Shown here in pieces: positions 9,437 to 17,761 of a DNA stretch of 35,177 bases. The stretch is from a virus: positions 1 to 35,177 of the IMG/VR virus record IMGVR_UViG_3300009788_000215; one strand, written 5' to 3'. Every line of letters starts with the position of its first letter. Positions within the stretch are counted from its first letter, which is position 1. The position numbers were made by a program, and so were the translations under genes. The notes beneath the pieces were generated by a model. That model was not told the origin of the DNA, made no database searches, and saw only the letters and a program-made list of their open reading frames with translations.

Positions 9437-10390
9437 TTAGACTTGGTCGGTATCCGACAATACACAAACCAGGTTTTCAGGTCGGAAGACCTTCAGCCCG
9501 TAACGAGCAGTCGTAACATACTCTTCACGTTGTTTGTTGTAGTTATAACCACCATCAACCTTCGGCATCTGCCGCATTGCACCCATGAAGGGCATAATGT
9601 CGCCACCAGCCGCGCTGAAGAACGCATTCGCTTTACCAGCGCTGGTCGTAAGACCATCAATGGTTTCGTTTGCATCAGGCAGATAGTTGGAAACGAATAC
9701 GTCGAATCCGAAGATGTTCTTGATGAACGTCATTCCGGAGCCGATGCCCGATTCTACTATGCCTTCCCAGCGGGGGTTGTTGCTGATATTGGTAATGTTC
9801 GTAATCGTATTGATAGCGAACTCTACCGAGGGATCAACAATAGCGATCATCGCGGTCTGCGGTACATTAGCTTTCTTCAAGCCATATAACGCTTTAGCGA
9901 AATCGTTAACAGTAATCGTTTCACTTGCGCCAGTGGCGACGAAACGATGGTCTGCGTTGTTGATCACGTTTTGGTCGTCAGCCGTTTGACCGCCTGACGC
10001 ACCACCTGCACAAAGAGCGAGGATGTCCGTCTCTATTTTCTCGGCTAGGGCACGTGCCTGTTTGGGCAGGAACGATGCTTCTAAGCGAGCGGCATAGAAA
10101 AGGTCTTGTCGCGCTTTCTCGGTGATGTAGTGACCTGAACTCAGGTACTCAGTGATTGTGAAGGGAAACTCACCAAGATCAAGGGCGTCATACTGAATGT
10201 CAGTATCTTCCACATAATCTCGTACGTTCGATTCACCTATAGACGGGATGGTGAACTGGTCACCGTCCGGAAACTCACTCAGCCAGTTTACCCAGCCTTG
10301 TGCGCGTAGTTCGTCTTGGAGAACTTCTTTGAGGTTCGTACTCCAAATCTCTGAGCGAGTGAGAATGGCACTATTTTGGGTAGTGTGCAT
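9437..10390 (-). CDS. Major capsid protein
   Basis: 317 aa, starting at an ATG with GAGAGGAAG upstream. It follows a scaffold-like gene, the usual podovirus order. The sequence has features of an HK97-fold capsid protein: a helical region around residues 115-150 with ARLEASFLPKQARALAEKIE (the spine helix), a VDPSVEFAI segment, and a C-terminal domain with NGLTTSAGKANAFF-type and YGLKVFRPENLV segments. It is likely the abundant structural protein of the head. A long opposite-strand reading frame over it (9002-9889) is a shadow. Confidence 0.87.
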   Translation of the reverse strand: MHTTQNSAILTRSEIWSTNLKEVLQDELRAQGWVNWLSEFPDGDQFTIPSIGESNVRDYVEDTDIQYDALDLGEFPFTITEYLSSGHYITEKARQDLFYAARLEASFLPKQARALAEKIETDILALCAGGASGGQTADDQNVINNADHRFVATGASETITVNDFAKALYGLKKANVPQTAMIAIVDPSVEFAINTITNITNISNNPRWEGIVESGIGSGMTFIKNIFGFDVFVSNYLPDANETIDGLTTSAGKANAFFSAAGGDIMPFMGAMRQMPKVDGGYNYNKQREEYVTTARYGLKVFRPENLVCVLSDTDQV

Positions 10391-10413
10391 TTCTACTTCC
10401 TCTCATGTTGAGA

Positions 10414-11145
10414 TTAGTTGCTGAAACGCTCCCCTAGTGCAATGGCGTCGGCCATCATTGCATTCTGCAATGCGTGGTCGTCCAGATACTTGCTGACACC
10501 CATCTCCTTCTTCTGGCGGTCGTAGAACGCTTTGGTCTTATGACCGTCCACTTCTTCTGCGACAACCGGTTGAAGGTTGTTGGTGTTAACATTAGGTAGC
10601 TGCGCCGTGCCTTTGGGAGCAGTACTAGTATCGAGTTCCATCGCTTTGGCAAAGAGTTCAGGGCTATCTTCGCTCAGCTCGCGCAACTTGGCTGGTGTAA
10701 CGCCAAGCGCTTTTGCGCGTTCTGCTACATAAGTCTTGGCGGCTTCAACATTGCCGTCAACCTTCTGTAGTACTAGCGAGTTGCCTATCTCACGATTCGC
10801 TGTACGGGTAGTATCAGCAGAATCTCCTTGGACAATGGACCGTACTTTCTCTTGAAAATCCTCATCAGACAGCGGTTGGTTAACGTCGTCGTCTGTTTTT
10901 TGCGCGGCTCGAACAGCCTCTAGAAGTTCAGCAACAGTCTTGCCTTCACCCACATCCTTCTGGGCATCCTTCAGCGCATCCAGCGCTTCCTGCTTCTCTT
11001 GCTTCAGTTGTTCGATGAAGTTGTCTGATTCCTGCTTCCCTTTTGCAAGGGCTTCATTGTCAGCAAACTTCTTGCCATCGCCTACCAGCTCTTCAAGAGC
11101 ACTGGTAGATTGATCACCTTGGTCAGTGTCAAATACATCGGTCAT
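10414..11145 (-). CDS. Capsid scaffold protein
   Basis: 243 aa, very acidic and predicted helical. It has long coiled-coil-like stretches (FIEQLKQEKQEALDALKDAQ, about residues 43-62) and a basic, Lys/Arg-richer C-terminus (FYDRQKKEMGV) of the kind used to contact coat protein. It lies immediately upstream of the major capsid gene, as in T7-like and many other phages. No protease motif is seen, so it is more likely an internal scaffold that exits than a self-cleaving one. Gap to the capsid start is 23 bases. Confidence 0.82.
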   Translation of the reverse strand: MTDVFDTDQGDQSTSALEELVGDGKKFADNEALAKGKQESDNFIEQLKQEKQEALDALKDAQKDVGEGKTVAELLEAVRAAQKTDDDVNQPLSDEDFQEKVRSIVQGDSADTTRTANREIGNSLVLQKVDGNVEAAKTYVAERAKALGVTPAKLRELSEDSPELFAKAMELDTSTAPKGTAQLPNVNTNNLQPVVAEEVDGHKTKAFYDRQKKEMGVSKYLDDHALQNAMMADAIALGERFSN

Positions 11146-11156
11146 GGTCGGACCTC

Positions 11157-11429
11157 CTATGGTAAGATTCCTACGATCTCTCGTAGGGTTTTGCGTCGTG
11201 CATTCAGGGCTATGATGCGCTTCTTCCAGCCTGGGCTTTGGAAGTCATCTTCGATCTGAATACATTTCTCATATTCTTCCTCGAGTATTCCTTTCAAACG
11301 TCTCGACATCAATGTCGAATTTCGAATGGCTACCTCGGATTGTTCTTTCGCTTTCTCTTGATCTTCTTTAGGGAGTGCTCTATCTTCCTTGAACCAGCGT
11401 TGGTCTAGCTTGGTTTGTCGTTCAGTCAT
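11157..11429 (-). CDS. Small helical protein between portal and scaffold
   Basis: 90 aa, charged and predicted all-helical, with a single Cys (KCIQIEDDF). I do not recognise a family. Its ATG at 11429 abuts the portal stop and it ends 11 bases before the scaffold start, so it is part of the head-assembly operon. It could be a head completion or portal-associated protein. Confidence 0.65.
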   Translation of the reverse strand: MTERQTKLDQRWFKEDRALPKEDQEKAKEQSEVAIRNSTLMSRRLKGILEEEYEKCIQIEDDFQSPGWKKRIIALNARRKTLREIVGILP

Positions 11430-13208
11430 TTAGACTGGCTCCTCTGTGTCGGCGGCACCTCGGTCGAGGATCTCGCCTGCTACGTCTTCGTCGGCCTGAG
11501 TTACCAGGGCTGCGGTCTTCTGCTGCTCTGCGACTCGGACATTCTCTACGACCAGCTCGAAACGATCCAGTCCTAGGTTCTCTTCCATCAAGCGAGCGAT
11601 CCGCAGACCACTGACGTGGGTTACCACGGAGGGGTCGGAGTAGGCTGCGCTATTGATGAAGCCGATAAGGTTCTGCACAATCTGTGCTTGCTTAGCGAAA
11701 TGTCGTGCCCCAATGGGGTAGAGCTTTCCTTTCGCTCCGATTATTTCCGGTGTCACCTGCAAGAACTGTGTCACCGCGAAATCTTGGTCGAGTACCTTAA
11801 CGACCTCGACTGCGTTGATGTTGCGCCTGGCTGACTCCAACATCTGATTCAACAGAGGCTCGACGAAGTGCTCTTCGAACTTCTGGATCTTCTGCTGGAA
11901 GATACGACCTGCGGCGTTCTCCAGCGCCTGGATTTCAAACGCTGTCTTCTCGCCAGGGGTACGTATGCCCATCGCCTCGCGGGGCGCACCCGCTAGTTCC
12001 TCCATGTCCCGCATCAAGCGGTCCATTTGGAAATCGGCGTTCAGGGCCGTGGCATCTGGGCGAAGGACTTGAACGTCCGAGTCTACGTCGCCGTAGATCT
12101 TCTCGCCTGGACCCCAGTCCCAGTCTTCAACGTAGCCGCGTGTGTACACAACCGGGTGGGCGATCTGGTCCATGACGTCCGCTCGGAGGTTCTCCAAGTG
12201 GTCGAGACGGTACTGCATCCCCACGAGATTGTCCAGCGGTCCCATACCCATGAGATTGTCAGGGCGGTCACGCCAGCACACGTGTTCTTTATTCGACTTA
12301 CCTAGCCAGGAATCGTACGGCTCGTCGAAGACGACGACCCTTCGATCCATCACGATTATGCGACGGCCCGACTTGACCTCACCAGTTATGATGTCGAACG
12401 TATCGCCTTCGTACTCGAGTAGTTCAACCAGGTCCGAAGAGTAGTACGAGTTGAGCTGGTGGAAGCCATCAATCTGCATACCTTCTGATTTGTCGATGTC
12501 GCTGTCGGAGTAGCCGCGCATGTGTGTGCGCAGCTCCACGGTATTTGCTATGGCGGCGGGCACCCACGCAAACGCGGGGTCTACCTCAGCGGCCTTCTTC
12601 AGCGTGCCTAGTGAAACAATCGTGCGGGTGATCTTCGCGGCGTTCTTGAAGTCCGACGCGGACAGATCAAACAAGATGTCATAGGGGCTGATGCGATGTA
12701 CGCGCGGGCCTACATAGACCGCGACATTCGTACCGTCGCCCGTCTGGTGGACGTCGTTCTCGTACGTGACCTCACCGAATACGTTACCGTAGTCGATGTA
12801 GTCGTATAGGGATTCACTAATGACCTTCTTGAAGTCTGACTCCCGGATCTTCTGCTTCATGTAGCTTTCGATCAGGAGGGCTGACTCATTGTCAGCCGCT
12901 TCGTCTGTAGCTGATTCCCACTTGAACCAGTTGTCATTCGGGAACAGGGCAGCCATATAGTTGGCGTGTAGGTTGTCCCTTAGCTGGCAGATCTTGGGGA
13001 CCGACGTGGTGTTCTTCCACGGTAGGGTCTTGTTCGAGGTCTGCGAAGTGTCTGTCTGGAAGATGTAGTTCCGCAGCTCCTTCATGTCTTCGATCCAGTG
13101 AACGCGGCTTCCACGCCACGTCACGTACTTGTTCACTACGAAGTCTGAGAGATCATCGCTCCGTAGGAGGGTGTTAATCTCTTGTACGGCTTTGGCTACT
13201 CTAGGCAT
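11430..13208 (-). CDS. Portal protein (head-tail connector)
   Basis: 592 aa. It sits directly downstream of the large terminase (ATG overlaps the terminase stop) and upstream of scaffold and capsid, the canonical portal position. Supporting stretches are LPWKNTTSVPKICQLRDNL with NYMAALFPNDNWFKW (residues 63-98), DYIDYGNVFGEVTYEND (about 141-157), and the GPLDNLVGMQYRLDHLEN clip/wing-type helix. These match podovirus portal proteins, which form the dodecameric DNA entry ring. Length is typical (536 in T7, larger in environmental relatives). The C-terminal tail is acidic. Confidence 0.93.
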   Translation of the reverse strand: MPRVAKAVQEINTLLRSDDLSDFVVNKYVTWRGSRVHWIEDMKELRNYIFQTDTSQTSNKTLPWKNTTSVPKICQLRDNLHANYMAALFPNDNWFKWESATDEAADNESALLIESYMKQKIRESDFKKVISESLYDYIDYGNVFGEVTYENDVHQTGDGTNVAVYVGPRVHRISPYDILFDLSASDFKNAAKITRTIVSLGTLKKAAEVDPAFAWVPAAIANTVELRTHMRGYSDSDIDKSEGMQIDGFHQLNSYYSSDLVELLEYEGDTFDIITGEVKSGRRIIVMDRRVVVFDEPYDSWLGKSNKEHVCWRDRPDNLMGMGPLDNLVGMQYRLDHLENLRADVMDQIAHPVVYTRGYVEDWDWGPGEKIYGDVDSDVQVLRPDATALNADFQMDRLMRDMEELAGAPREAMGIRTPGEKTAFEIQALENAAGRIFQQKIQKFEEHFVEPLLNQMLESARRNINAVEVVKVLDQDFAVTQFLQVTPEIIGAKGKLYPIGARHFAKQAQIVQNLIGFINSAAYSDPSVVTHVSGLRIARLMEENLGLDRFELVVENVRVAEQQKTAALVTQADEDVAGEILDRGAADTEEPV

Positions 13209-14749
13209 TAGGCTGCGACTCCTCCGAATCTAGGATGACTGACGACGGTATTCTTGTTGCGCCGCCGCGAAGCATTATAAGGCGTACGGATAATTCCCAT
13301 GACGGAATGGAGGGCATCTTTGATATCATCAAATGCAGGATTGTATTGGATAAGTTCCTGCTCCAACTCTTCGCAAAGTCCGCCAGCGTAGTGCCAGATT
13401 GTATGGTTCTCGTAGCGAGGGCTAAGAGCAGCATGGATTCGTTCCTCCTTTGTACCCATTGTTCGGGTGGGTCTGAAGTCGTCTACCGCCAGCACTAATC
13501 CATCGCGTCTGATGTCATCTCTGATACGCTCTGCAATTACTGCCTGGCCTGCGGTGACCTCGGCCCGGATCTTCTTGAACCCCCATTTCATATGGAGGTC
13601 ATAGATCATTTTGTAGTATTCAGTCGTTTTGTTCGTGCGCTTACGCTTAATGTCAAGTATATAGATGTTGCCATCAACGTCGACTCCAACAATAACCACG
13701 ACGGTATAATCCGCCGTCTTCCGGATGCTGAACGCAAAGTCAACAGCGGCGAAGATTGCGAGAGGCTTGCCATTGAAGCACCAGACGCCATCACGCTTTT
13801 TGAGAAACTCTCTATCGTAATGCTGGAAGTATTCACTGGCTATCGCTTCTTCACCCGGATCGTTAGGGTTATTGTAGTACTGGGCGTAGTATTGTGTGCG
13901 ATCCAGATACTTGGCACGCTTGAGAGCAAGGACCTTAGCGTTGAAACCGAACCACTTGCCGTCGCCTCTTTGCTGGCGCGGCCATAGATACTGACCTGTA
14001 CCATCTCCCATGTCCTCTACTTCTTTCTGCCACACCTCATATACAAGTGCGGAATCCAGGACTTCTCCGTGCTCGTCAACAACGTCTTGAGTAGTTGTGA
14101 TGAGCGTTCCGTAAAGGTCCCTGGGATGGTAGCGTGTCCCCACAATCCACTCCTCTGCGTCGGTTGTTTCAATTGACGCCAGGAGAGAGTACTGTGATTC
14201 GACCTTGTCTCTACCATCTACGGTGTAAGCATTCTCTTTGATGACCACATCGTCAAGTACTGCGATGTTGCAGTGGAGGCCAGTGATTTGCGTAGTAAGA
14301 CCCGCAGCAAAGACAGTGGCGTCCCTGACGCCTTCTTTCTTCCTGGCCGGATGGTCAACCATGATTTCTGTGTTAGTCCACTTCTCACGCTTGCCCTCAT
14401 CTGGGTGAACTATATCGGGCCAGTACTTGCGGTACTTGGGATGGACCAATATGTCTTTGATAAACTTGAGCTGCTTCTCTGCGAGTCCGGAGGTGGCGCT
14501 GATGTACAACACCGTTACTGCGGGATTGCGCGTGATCTCCCACGCTACTCGGTAGGCAACCATTGTACTCTTCTGATGATCCCGTGGCAGCAGGACCATC
14601 TGATGTGTTCCTGCACCGTCTCTGAGCCACCATTTGATAAGCTCTTTGTGTGCGTGCCCGAGCACCCTATGGGGCGCTACGAGGGCTATGAATGTTAGGA
14701 GATCATCCTCTGCCGCTTGCCGGATGTCATCCGCTGTAAGCTTCGGCAT
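13208..14749 (-). CDS. terL: Terminase large subunit (packaging ATPase/nuclease)
   Basis: 513 aa. The ATPase domain has a Walker A-like PRDHQKST (residues 55-62), a Walker B AVLDDV (163-168) and the VGTRYHPRDLYG coupling segment (203-214). The C-terminal RNase H-type nuclease shows AVDFAF with Asp337 and a later acidic cluster FDDIKDAL (473-480). The enzyme pumps DNA into the prohead and cuts concatemers. It overlaps the upstream gene and the portal by TAATG and ATG contacts. All key motifs are present; this is the most secure call of the window. Confidence 0.97.
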   Translation of the reverse strand: MPKLTADDIRQAAEDDLLTFIALVAPHRVLGHAHKELIKWWLRDGAGTHQMVLLPRDHQKSTMVAYRVAWEITRNPAVTVLYISATSGLAEKQLKFIKDILVHPKYRKYWPDIVHPDEGKREKWTNTEIMVDHPARKKEGVRDATVFAAGLTTQITGLHCNIAVLDDVVIKENAYTVDGRDKVESQYSLLASIETTDAEEWIVGTRYHPRDLYGTLITTTQDVVDEHGEVLDSALVYEVWQKEVEDMGDGTGQYLWPRQQRGDGKWFGFNAKVLALKRAKYLDRTQYYAQYYNNPNDPGEEAIASEYFQHYDREFLKKRDGVWCFNGKPLAIFAAVDFAFSIRKTADYTVVVIVGVDVDGNIYILDIKRKRTNKTTEYYKMIYDLHMKWGFKKIRAEVTAGQAVIAERIRDDIRRDGLVLAVDDFRPTRTMGTKEERIHAALSPRYENHTIWHYAGGLCEELEQELIQYNPAFDDIKDALHSVMGIIRTPYNASRRRNKNTVVSHPRFGGVAA

Positions 14750-15861
14750 TAGGGTGTATCGTACTGATCATACCGCCACGCCGAGCCATTACTAGCTCCA
14801 CCAAGCGGGTATGTTAGGACCAGCCGGAAGGTGCTATCCGGATTAGCCCAGACGAACAGTCCGAGTAGGACTGTGCTTGCAGGCGTTACCGTAATTTGTT
14901 TACCGCTGTATACACCAGTATTGACATCATAGGCAGTGCTTAAATCATACTGCGCGACGATCACTGCGGCGCTGTGCGTACCTACTACAAACAGTTTGCT
15001 TCCGTCAGGACTATAGATTATGCAAAATAGATTGGTGTCAAACTCGGTGCTTACATCTAAGGCTTGGCCTTGGTCTGTCGAAGTATCGGCATCTCCGAGT
15101 ACACTCATCTGGTGGTGATAAATTGCACGGTCGCCCACGTCAGCCGACATTGCATACATGTCGAGATTATTGGGTGCTACGACGAAAGCGGTGGGTGTAA
15201 CAGGACTGGCAATACCGCCTAGGAACCCCGATACACCTGTCAAGGTATATGGATTACCACCAGAAACGTCGCCAACTTCATCATTAGCGAACGGATCAGC
15301 AGACACAAATATGTCACCTGAACCACCGGACCTACGTATGCGATAGAATTTGTCGTTGGCTGGAGGCAGGGAAATAGCCCGTTGTAATTGGGTAGGTGCG
15401 CTCCAGTCATGGGTGAGTTCGAACGACAGTGTCGATAGATCACCCGGCGTTGACAGGCTATACTGCCAGGTCTCCCAAGACGAGGTCCTATTAAAGTACG
15501 CTCGGGTTCCAGCTACATTAAAGTATGGAGTGTTGTGGTTGTTACCAGAAATCGTGAAAGCGCCAGCAGCAGTCGTGAGACTGTAGCTGGTGATATCCGG
15601 ATCACCGGATGCGGCCAGATCAAAACTGAATGGCTCTGCTGCATTGACAAGCCCCTGGTCGTCGAGGTAGTGTTTCCACATATCGTCGACTGAGTGGGCG
15701 AGTATCTCTGTATCGGATAGGCCCAGGAAATTGCCTAGGGCCTTGCGGAAGTCTCCGTCAATGCCTAGACCAAAGGGTCCACCCTGTGCTGCTATCGCGT
15801 CGATGATCCTTTGATCATCGGCGCGAGGTGGGAAGATGTGTGCTCCATCTGAGTCTGTCAT
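14749..15861 (-). CDS. Beta-propeller-like, possibly virion-surface protein between terminase subunits
   Basis: 370 aa. The first 75 residues look like a helical attachment domain (FRKALGNFLGLSDTEIL). From about residue 80 the protein is beta-rich with blade-like repeats: WQYSLSTPGDLSTL (132-145), YSPDGSKLFVVG (283-294) and QYDLSTAYDVNTG (304-316). Such repeats resemble those of NHL/YncE-type propellers and of glycan- or receptor-binding phage proteins. It lies between small and large terminase genes, overlapping both (ATGA and TAATG). A role in host binding is inference; a structural role in packaging is an alternative. Confidence 0.6.
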   Translation of the reverse strand: MTDSDGAHIFPPRADDQRIIDAIAAQGGPFGLGIDGDFRKALGNFLGLSDTEILAHSVDDMWKHYLDDQGLVNAAEPFSFDLAASGDPDITSYSLTTAAGAFTISGNNHNTPYFNVAGTRAYFNRTSSWETWQYSLSTPGDLSTLSFELTHDWSAPTQLQRAISLPPANDKFYRIRRSGGSGDIFVSADPFANDEVGDVSGGNPYTLTGVSGFLGGIASPVTPTAFVVAPNNLDMYAMSADVGDRAIYHHQMSVLGDADTSTDQGQALDVSTEFDTNLFCIIYSPDGSKLFVVGTHSAAVIVAQYDLSTAYDVNTGVYSGKQITVTPASTVLLGLFVWANPDSTFRLVLTYPLGGASNGSAWRYDQYDTP

Positions 15862-16460
15862 GCTACCTTCATACCTATGCTGGCGGCGTCAGCCGCGAGA
15901 TCCTGTGCGTCACGCTCTACTTCTTTGAGGTGCGCTTTTTTTTCTTCTTTCGTCGGCCTGCCCCTGCGCTTTTGCTCTGCGGGCGTGTACCGCTCCGCGA
16001 GCCACTTGGTCGCTTGGATTTTCCTAGCGTCTTTCCCGGATGCTGTGGCATTGTCTACCTCTTCAATCATTTCAAAATAACGCTCTGACTCCATCTTCAC
16101 ACGGAGTTCATTACGCCATTCGGTTACTAGCTCTTGGAACCACTTGGAGCCAAGCAAAGCTTGCCAGTGGTCCCATGAACCGAGCAGCCTAATGGCTACT
16201 TGATACTCCGTGGGATCGCTGATCTCCATGTACTTCTCGTAGAGACTGATGTATGTCTTACCGTCGCGCGAAATCTGATGCTTCTTAGTGGTGAAGTGGG
16301 CCGGATACGATTCGTGTCTGTGCTCCCAGAATAAGGACTGGGTTCGGAATCGACCCTGAGAGTCCTTGAGCTGATCAAAGATCTCCGGCCCAACTTCGTC
16401 AGGCTCGGCAACCCCTACGGGGTTGGTTGGTAATTGATTCACAAGATGGTCCAAGTTCAT
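15858..16460 (-). CDS. terS: Terminase small subunit (DNA recognition)
   Basis: 200 aa from the ATG at 16460, which has GGAG seven bases upstream; the frame extends further upstream to 16529 but that part covers a non-coding-looking hairpin. The central region (ISRDGKTYISLYEKYMEISDPTEY, here ISLYEKYMEI and DPTEYQVAI around 74-95) and SWDHWQALL match small-terminase-like proteins of environmental phages. The C-terminus is basic with RGRPTKEEKKAH, suited to DNA or large-subunit contacts. It is two genes upstream of the large terminase. Assignment rests on position and these segments. Confidence 0.72.
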   Translation of the reverse strand: MNLDHLVNQLPTNPVGVAEPDEVGPEIFDQLKDSQGRFRTQSLFWEHRHESYPAHFTTKKHQISRDGKTYISLYEKYMEISDPTEYQVAIRLLGSWDHWQALLGSKWFQELVTEWRNELRVKMESERYFEMIEEVDNATASGKDARKIQATKWLAERYTPAEQKRRGRPTKEEKKAHLKEVERDAQDLAADAASIGMKVA

Positions 16461-16667
16461 GCAATCTCCATTGTAAGGCACCAGCCCCAGGGAATCGACC
16501 CTGGAAACAACGCACCAGCCGAACTCCATTAGAGGATCTCCACCATTTAGCCAATGTCTCTGTGCATATAAAACCCCTTGGTCTTGGGGCCGACTTAAGC
16601 TGTAGCTTCAAAGATCCGGAAGAACTTTTGGCCGGTCGCCGCCTCTCACCAGAGCGACTGGTATAAA
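16461..16667 (-). other. 207-base non-coding gap with hairpins upstream of terS
   Basis: No gene with a ribosome-binding site is visible. Read on the minus strand, it holds a weak terminator-like element (CCCC, 8-base loop, GGGG, TTTTAT; 16570-16589). It also holds a perfect 6-bp stem-loop CCAGGG/CCCTGG with loop TCGATT (about 16487-16504). That stem-loop is flanked by a direct repeat GGCTGGTGC. The second hairpin looks like a tRNA T-arm but no cloverleaf can be completed. Because packaging sites often lie near terS, a pac-like role is possible but unproven. Confidence 0.45.
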
Positions 16668-17111
16668 TTATCGTCTGTCTAGCTTCGGTGCGTACCATCT
16701 TGCGCAGGAGGGGACTTGATTCCTCACCATGTTCTGAGATTTCTCTGCTTGACGCAAGTAGGCGTTCTGCACGCCGTAAGCTTCTACTTCACGCTGGTTG
16801 GCCTTCTCGCAGCCTTCATAACCCTCGTATTCGTAGTCGTTGTTCATGTCCTGAAGCCAGTGTGTGAACTCATGCACTAGGATGGACCTAGCGTACTCGT
16901 CTGTCTTCAGGTCGTATTCTTTTGACAGCCATATCTTGCCGTCGTGGTATACGCCCCGTATGCCGCACCCGTTAGGTGCCATTGGGCATATCATTAGGCT
17001 CAGCTCGGCGGGCGTAGCGAAGGATATCTCTGGATAGCCTCCTGGGTCTTCGTAGCCTGTAAGTAACAGCGTCCATGCCATTAGGACCCGCATCATCTCT
17101 GCCCAGGCCAT
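16668..17111 (-). CDS. HExxH metallopeptidase-like protein, exported or membrane-anchored
   Basis: 147 aa from the ATG at 17111, which overlaps the stop of the lipoprotein gene as TAATG; an upstream extension to 17270 only reads through that gene. The N-terminus (VLMAWTLLLTG, residues 9-19) is a short hydrophobic signal or anchor. The core has ILVHEFTHWLQDM with HEFTH at 80-84, followed by REVEAYG with Glu110, fitting zinc ligands of a gluzincin-type site (two His plus a downstream Glu). Cys residues at 42, 49, 101 and 136 suggest an extracytoplasmic fold. With the lipoprotein it may act at the cell envelope, perhaps in lysis or exit. The substrate is unknown. Confidence 0.7.
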   Translation of the reverse strand: MAWAEMMRVLMAWTLLLTGYEDPGGYPEISFATPAELSLMICPMAPNGCGIRGVYHDGKIWLSKEYDLKTDEYARSILVHEFTHWLQDMNNDYEYEGYEGCEKANQREVEAYGVQNAYLRQAEKSQNMVRNQVPSCARWYAPKLDRR

Positions 17112-17440
17112 TAGTAGAACAGCCTTACGGCATCCTCCCTGGCCAGGCAACCTGAATTGTATCCTACCGTCACCCAGATCTTTTTCTGGGCTGCGCACAG
17201 CTCTTTTCGAGCCTCGATCTGCTGTAGCTGAAAAGCGCGGTCCTCTCTCATGAAGACACGCTTCTTGCACTTGATAATGTCTTTCTCTTCCGCGAAATGC
17301 GCGGGGCAGTCGTCCGCCATCTCTGGCGTGGCGCTACATCCGGTCACACTGAAGAATAGCAGCGCTAGCGCCGCTACAAACAGTAGCTTAAAGGGCCAAC
17401 GGGCCTCCTGAAGCAAGATTGACCAGATCTTATCAAACAT
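17111..17440 (-). CDS. Small Cys-rich lipoprotein, first gene of the leftward operon
   Basis: 109 aa. A membrane segment (about residues 17-31) ends in the lipobox VTGC with Cys35 as the lipidation site. The mature part has four Cys (45, 58, 82, 98), enough for two disulfides. A helical, charged region (about 46-85) precedes the C-terminus. The ATG at 17440 has AGAGGAG upstream. An outer-membrane spanin or other lysis protein is possible from size and lipobox, but no partner inner-membrane spanin is seen. An envelope role together with the metallopeptidase-like neighbour is inference. Confidence 0.72.
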   Translation of the reverse strand: MFDKIWSILLQEARWPFKLLFVAALALLFFSVTGCSATPEMADDCPAHFAEEKDIIKCKKRVFMREDRAFQLQQIEARKELCAAQKKIWVTVGYNSGCLAREDAVRLFY

Positions 17441-17456
17441 GTTCTCCTCTATGGGA

Positions 17457-17476
17457 GCGCCGACGAAGTCGGGCGC
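17457..17476 (-). promoter_or_regulatory. Leader hairpin of the leftward operon
   Basis: The arms GCGCCGAC and GTCGGGCGC pair over 8 bp with one bulged base and a three-base loop (GAA on plus, TTC on minus). It lies just upstream of the ribosome-binding site of the lipoprotein gene, mirroring the hairpin in front of the first rightward gene. Confidence 0.5.
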
Positions 17477-17523
17477 GAACCTAGAGATAGCCCCAAGTGT
17501 ACTGAGACATATCTAGAATAGTA

Positions 17524-17540
17524 ACCATTCTACGAATGGT
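17524..17540. repeat. Inverted repeat at the leftward promoter
   Basis: ACCATTC, TAC, GAATGGT: a perfect 7-bp inverted repeat. It overlaps the proposed minus-strand -10 region and start of transcription, so it could be an operator or a leader hairpin. Confidence 0.5.
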
Positions 17541-17566
17541 AATACTTTCTTTTATGTATTAGACAA
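17539..17566 (-). promoter_or_regulatory. Candidate leftward sigma-70-like promoter
   Basis: On the minus strand TTGTCT (17566-17561), a 16-base spacer, then TATTAC (17544-17539). Each box matches consensus at 4 of 6 positions. It would start a transcript about 90 bases upstream of the lipoprotein gene. The region is AT-rich compared with its surroundings. Prediction by eye only. Confidence 0.35.
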
Positions 17567-17640
17567 TAGTTAGAGGAGAAAGTTCAACATTTCTATGAGA
17601 AATTTAAGACCTCCCTTTCGCCAGAGGCGATGGCTTTCGA

Positions 17641-17658
17641 TCCCCCTCCCTCCCCCTT
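17641..17658. repeat. Homopyrimidine/homopurine tract
   Basis: Eighteen bases of pure C/T on the plus strand (C runs of 5, 3 and 5 separated by single T). The minus strand is therefore G-rich with three G runs, a possible two-tetrad quadruplex or easily melted element in the divergent control region. Confidence 0.6.
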
Positions 17659-17714
17659 ATGTCAAATCGACCAAATGTGGTCATTAAATCCCATATGCAG
17701 CAGAATTATGTCAA
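17657..17714. repeat. Direct repeat pair TTATGTCAA
   Basis: TTATGTCAA occurs at 17657-17665 and 17706-17714, 49 bases apart, in the divergent spacer. A small inverted repeat GACCA/TGGTC (17669-17682) lies between. Possible protein-binding sites. Confidence 0.4.
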
Positions 17715-17723
17715 GTGGCACGG

Positions 17724-17753
17724 ATATTGCAACGCGCAGGCGATAATATTGCA
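17724..17753. repeat. Direct repeat pair ATATTGCA spaced 22 bp
   Basis: ATATTGCA at 17724-17731 and 17746-17753. The 22-base period is about two helical turns, placing both copies on the same face of the DNA just upstream of the proposed rightward promoter. Suggestive of an activator or repressor site. Confidence 0.4.
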
Positions 17754-17761
17754 CACGTTAC

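Noticed and set aside
9002-9889. Plus-strand gene of 295 codons over the capsid region
   Set aside because: It is opposite the capsid and capsid-associated genes, which are clearly coding, and its composition is that of a reverse-frame shadow.
16470-16560. tRNA on the minus strand
   Set aside because: A T-arm-like stem-loop is present, but the loop lacks one base, no matching acceptor stem is found at the right distance and no CCA end follows.
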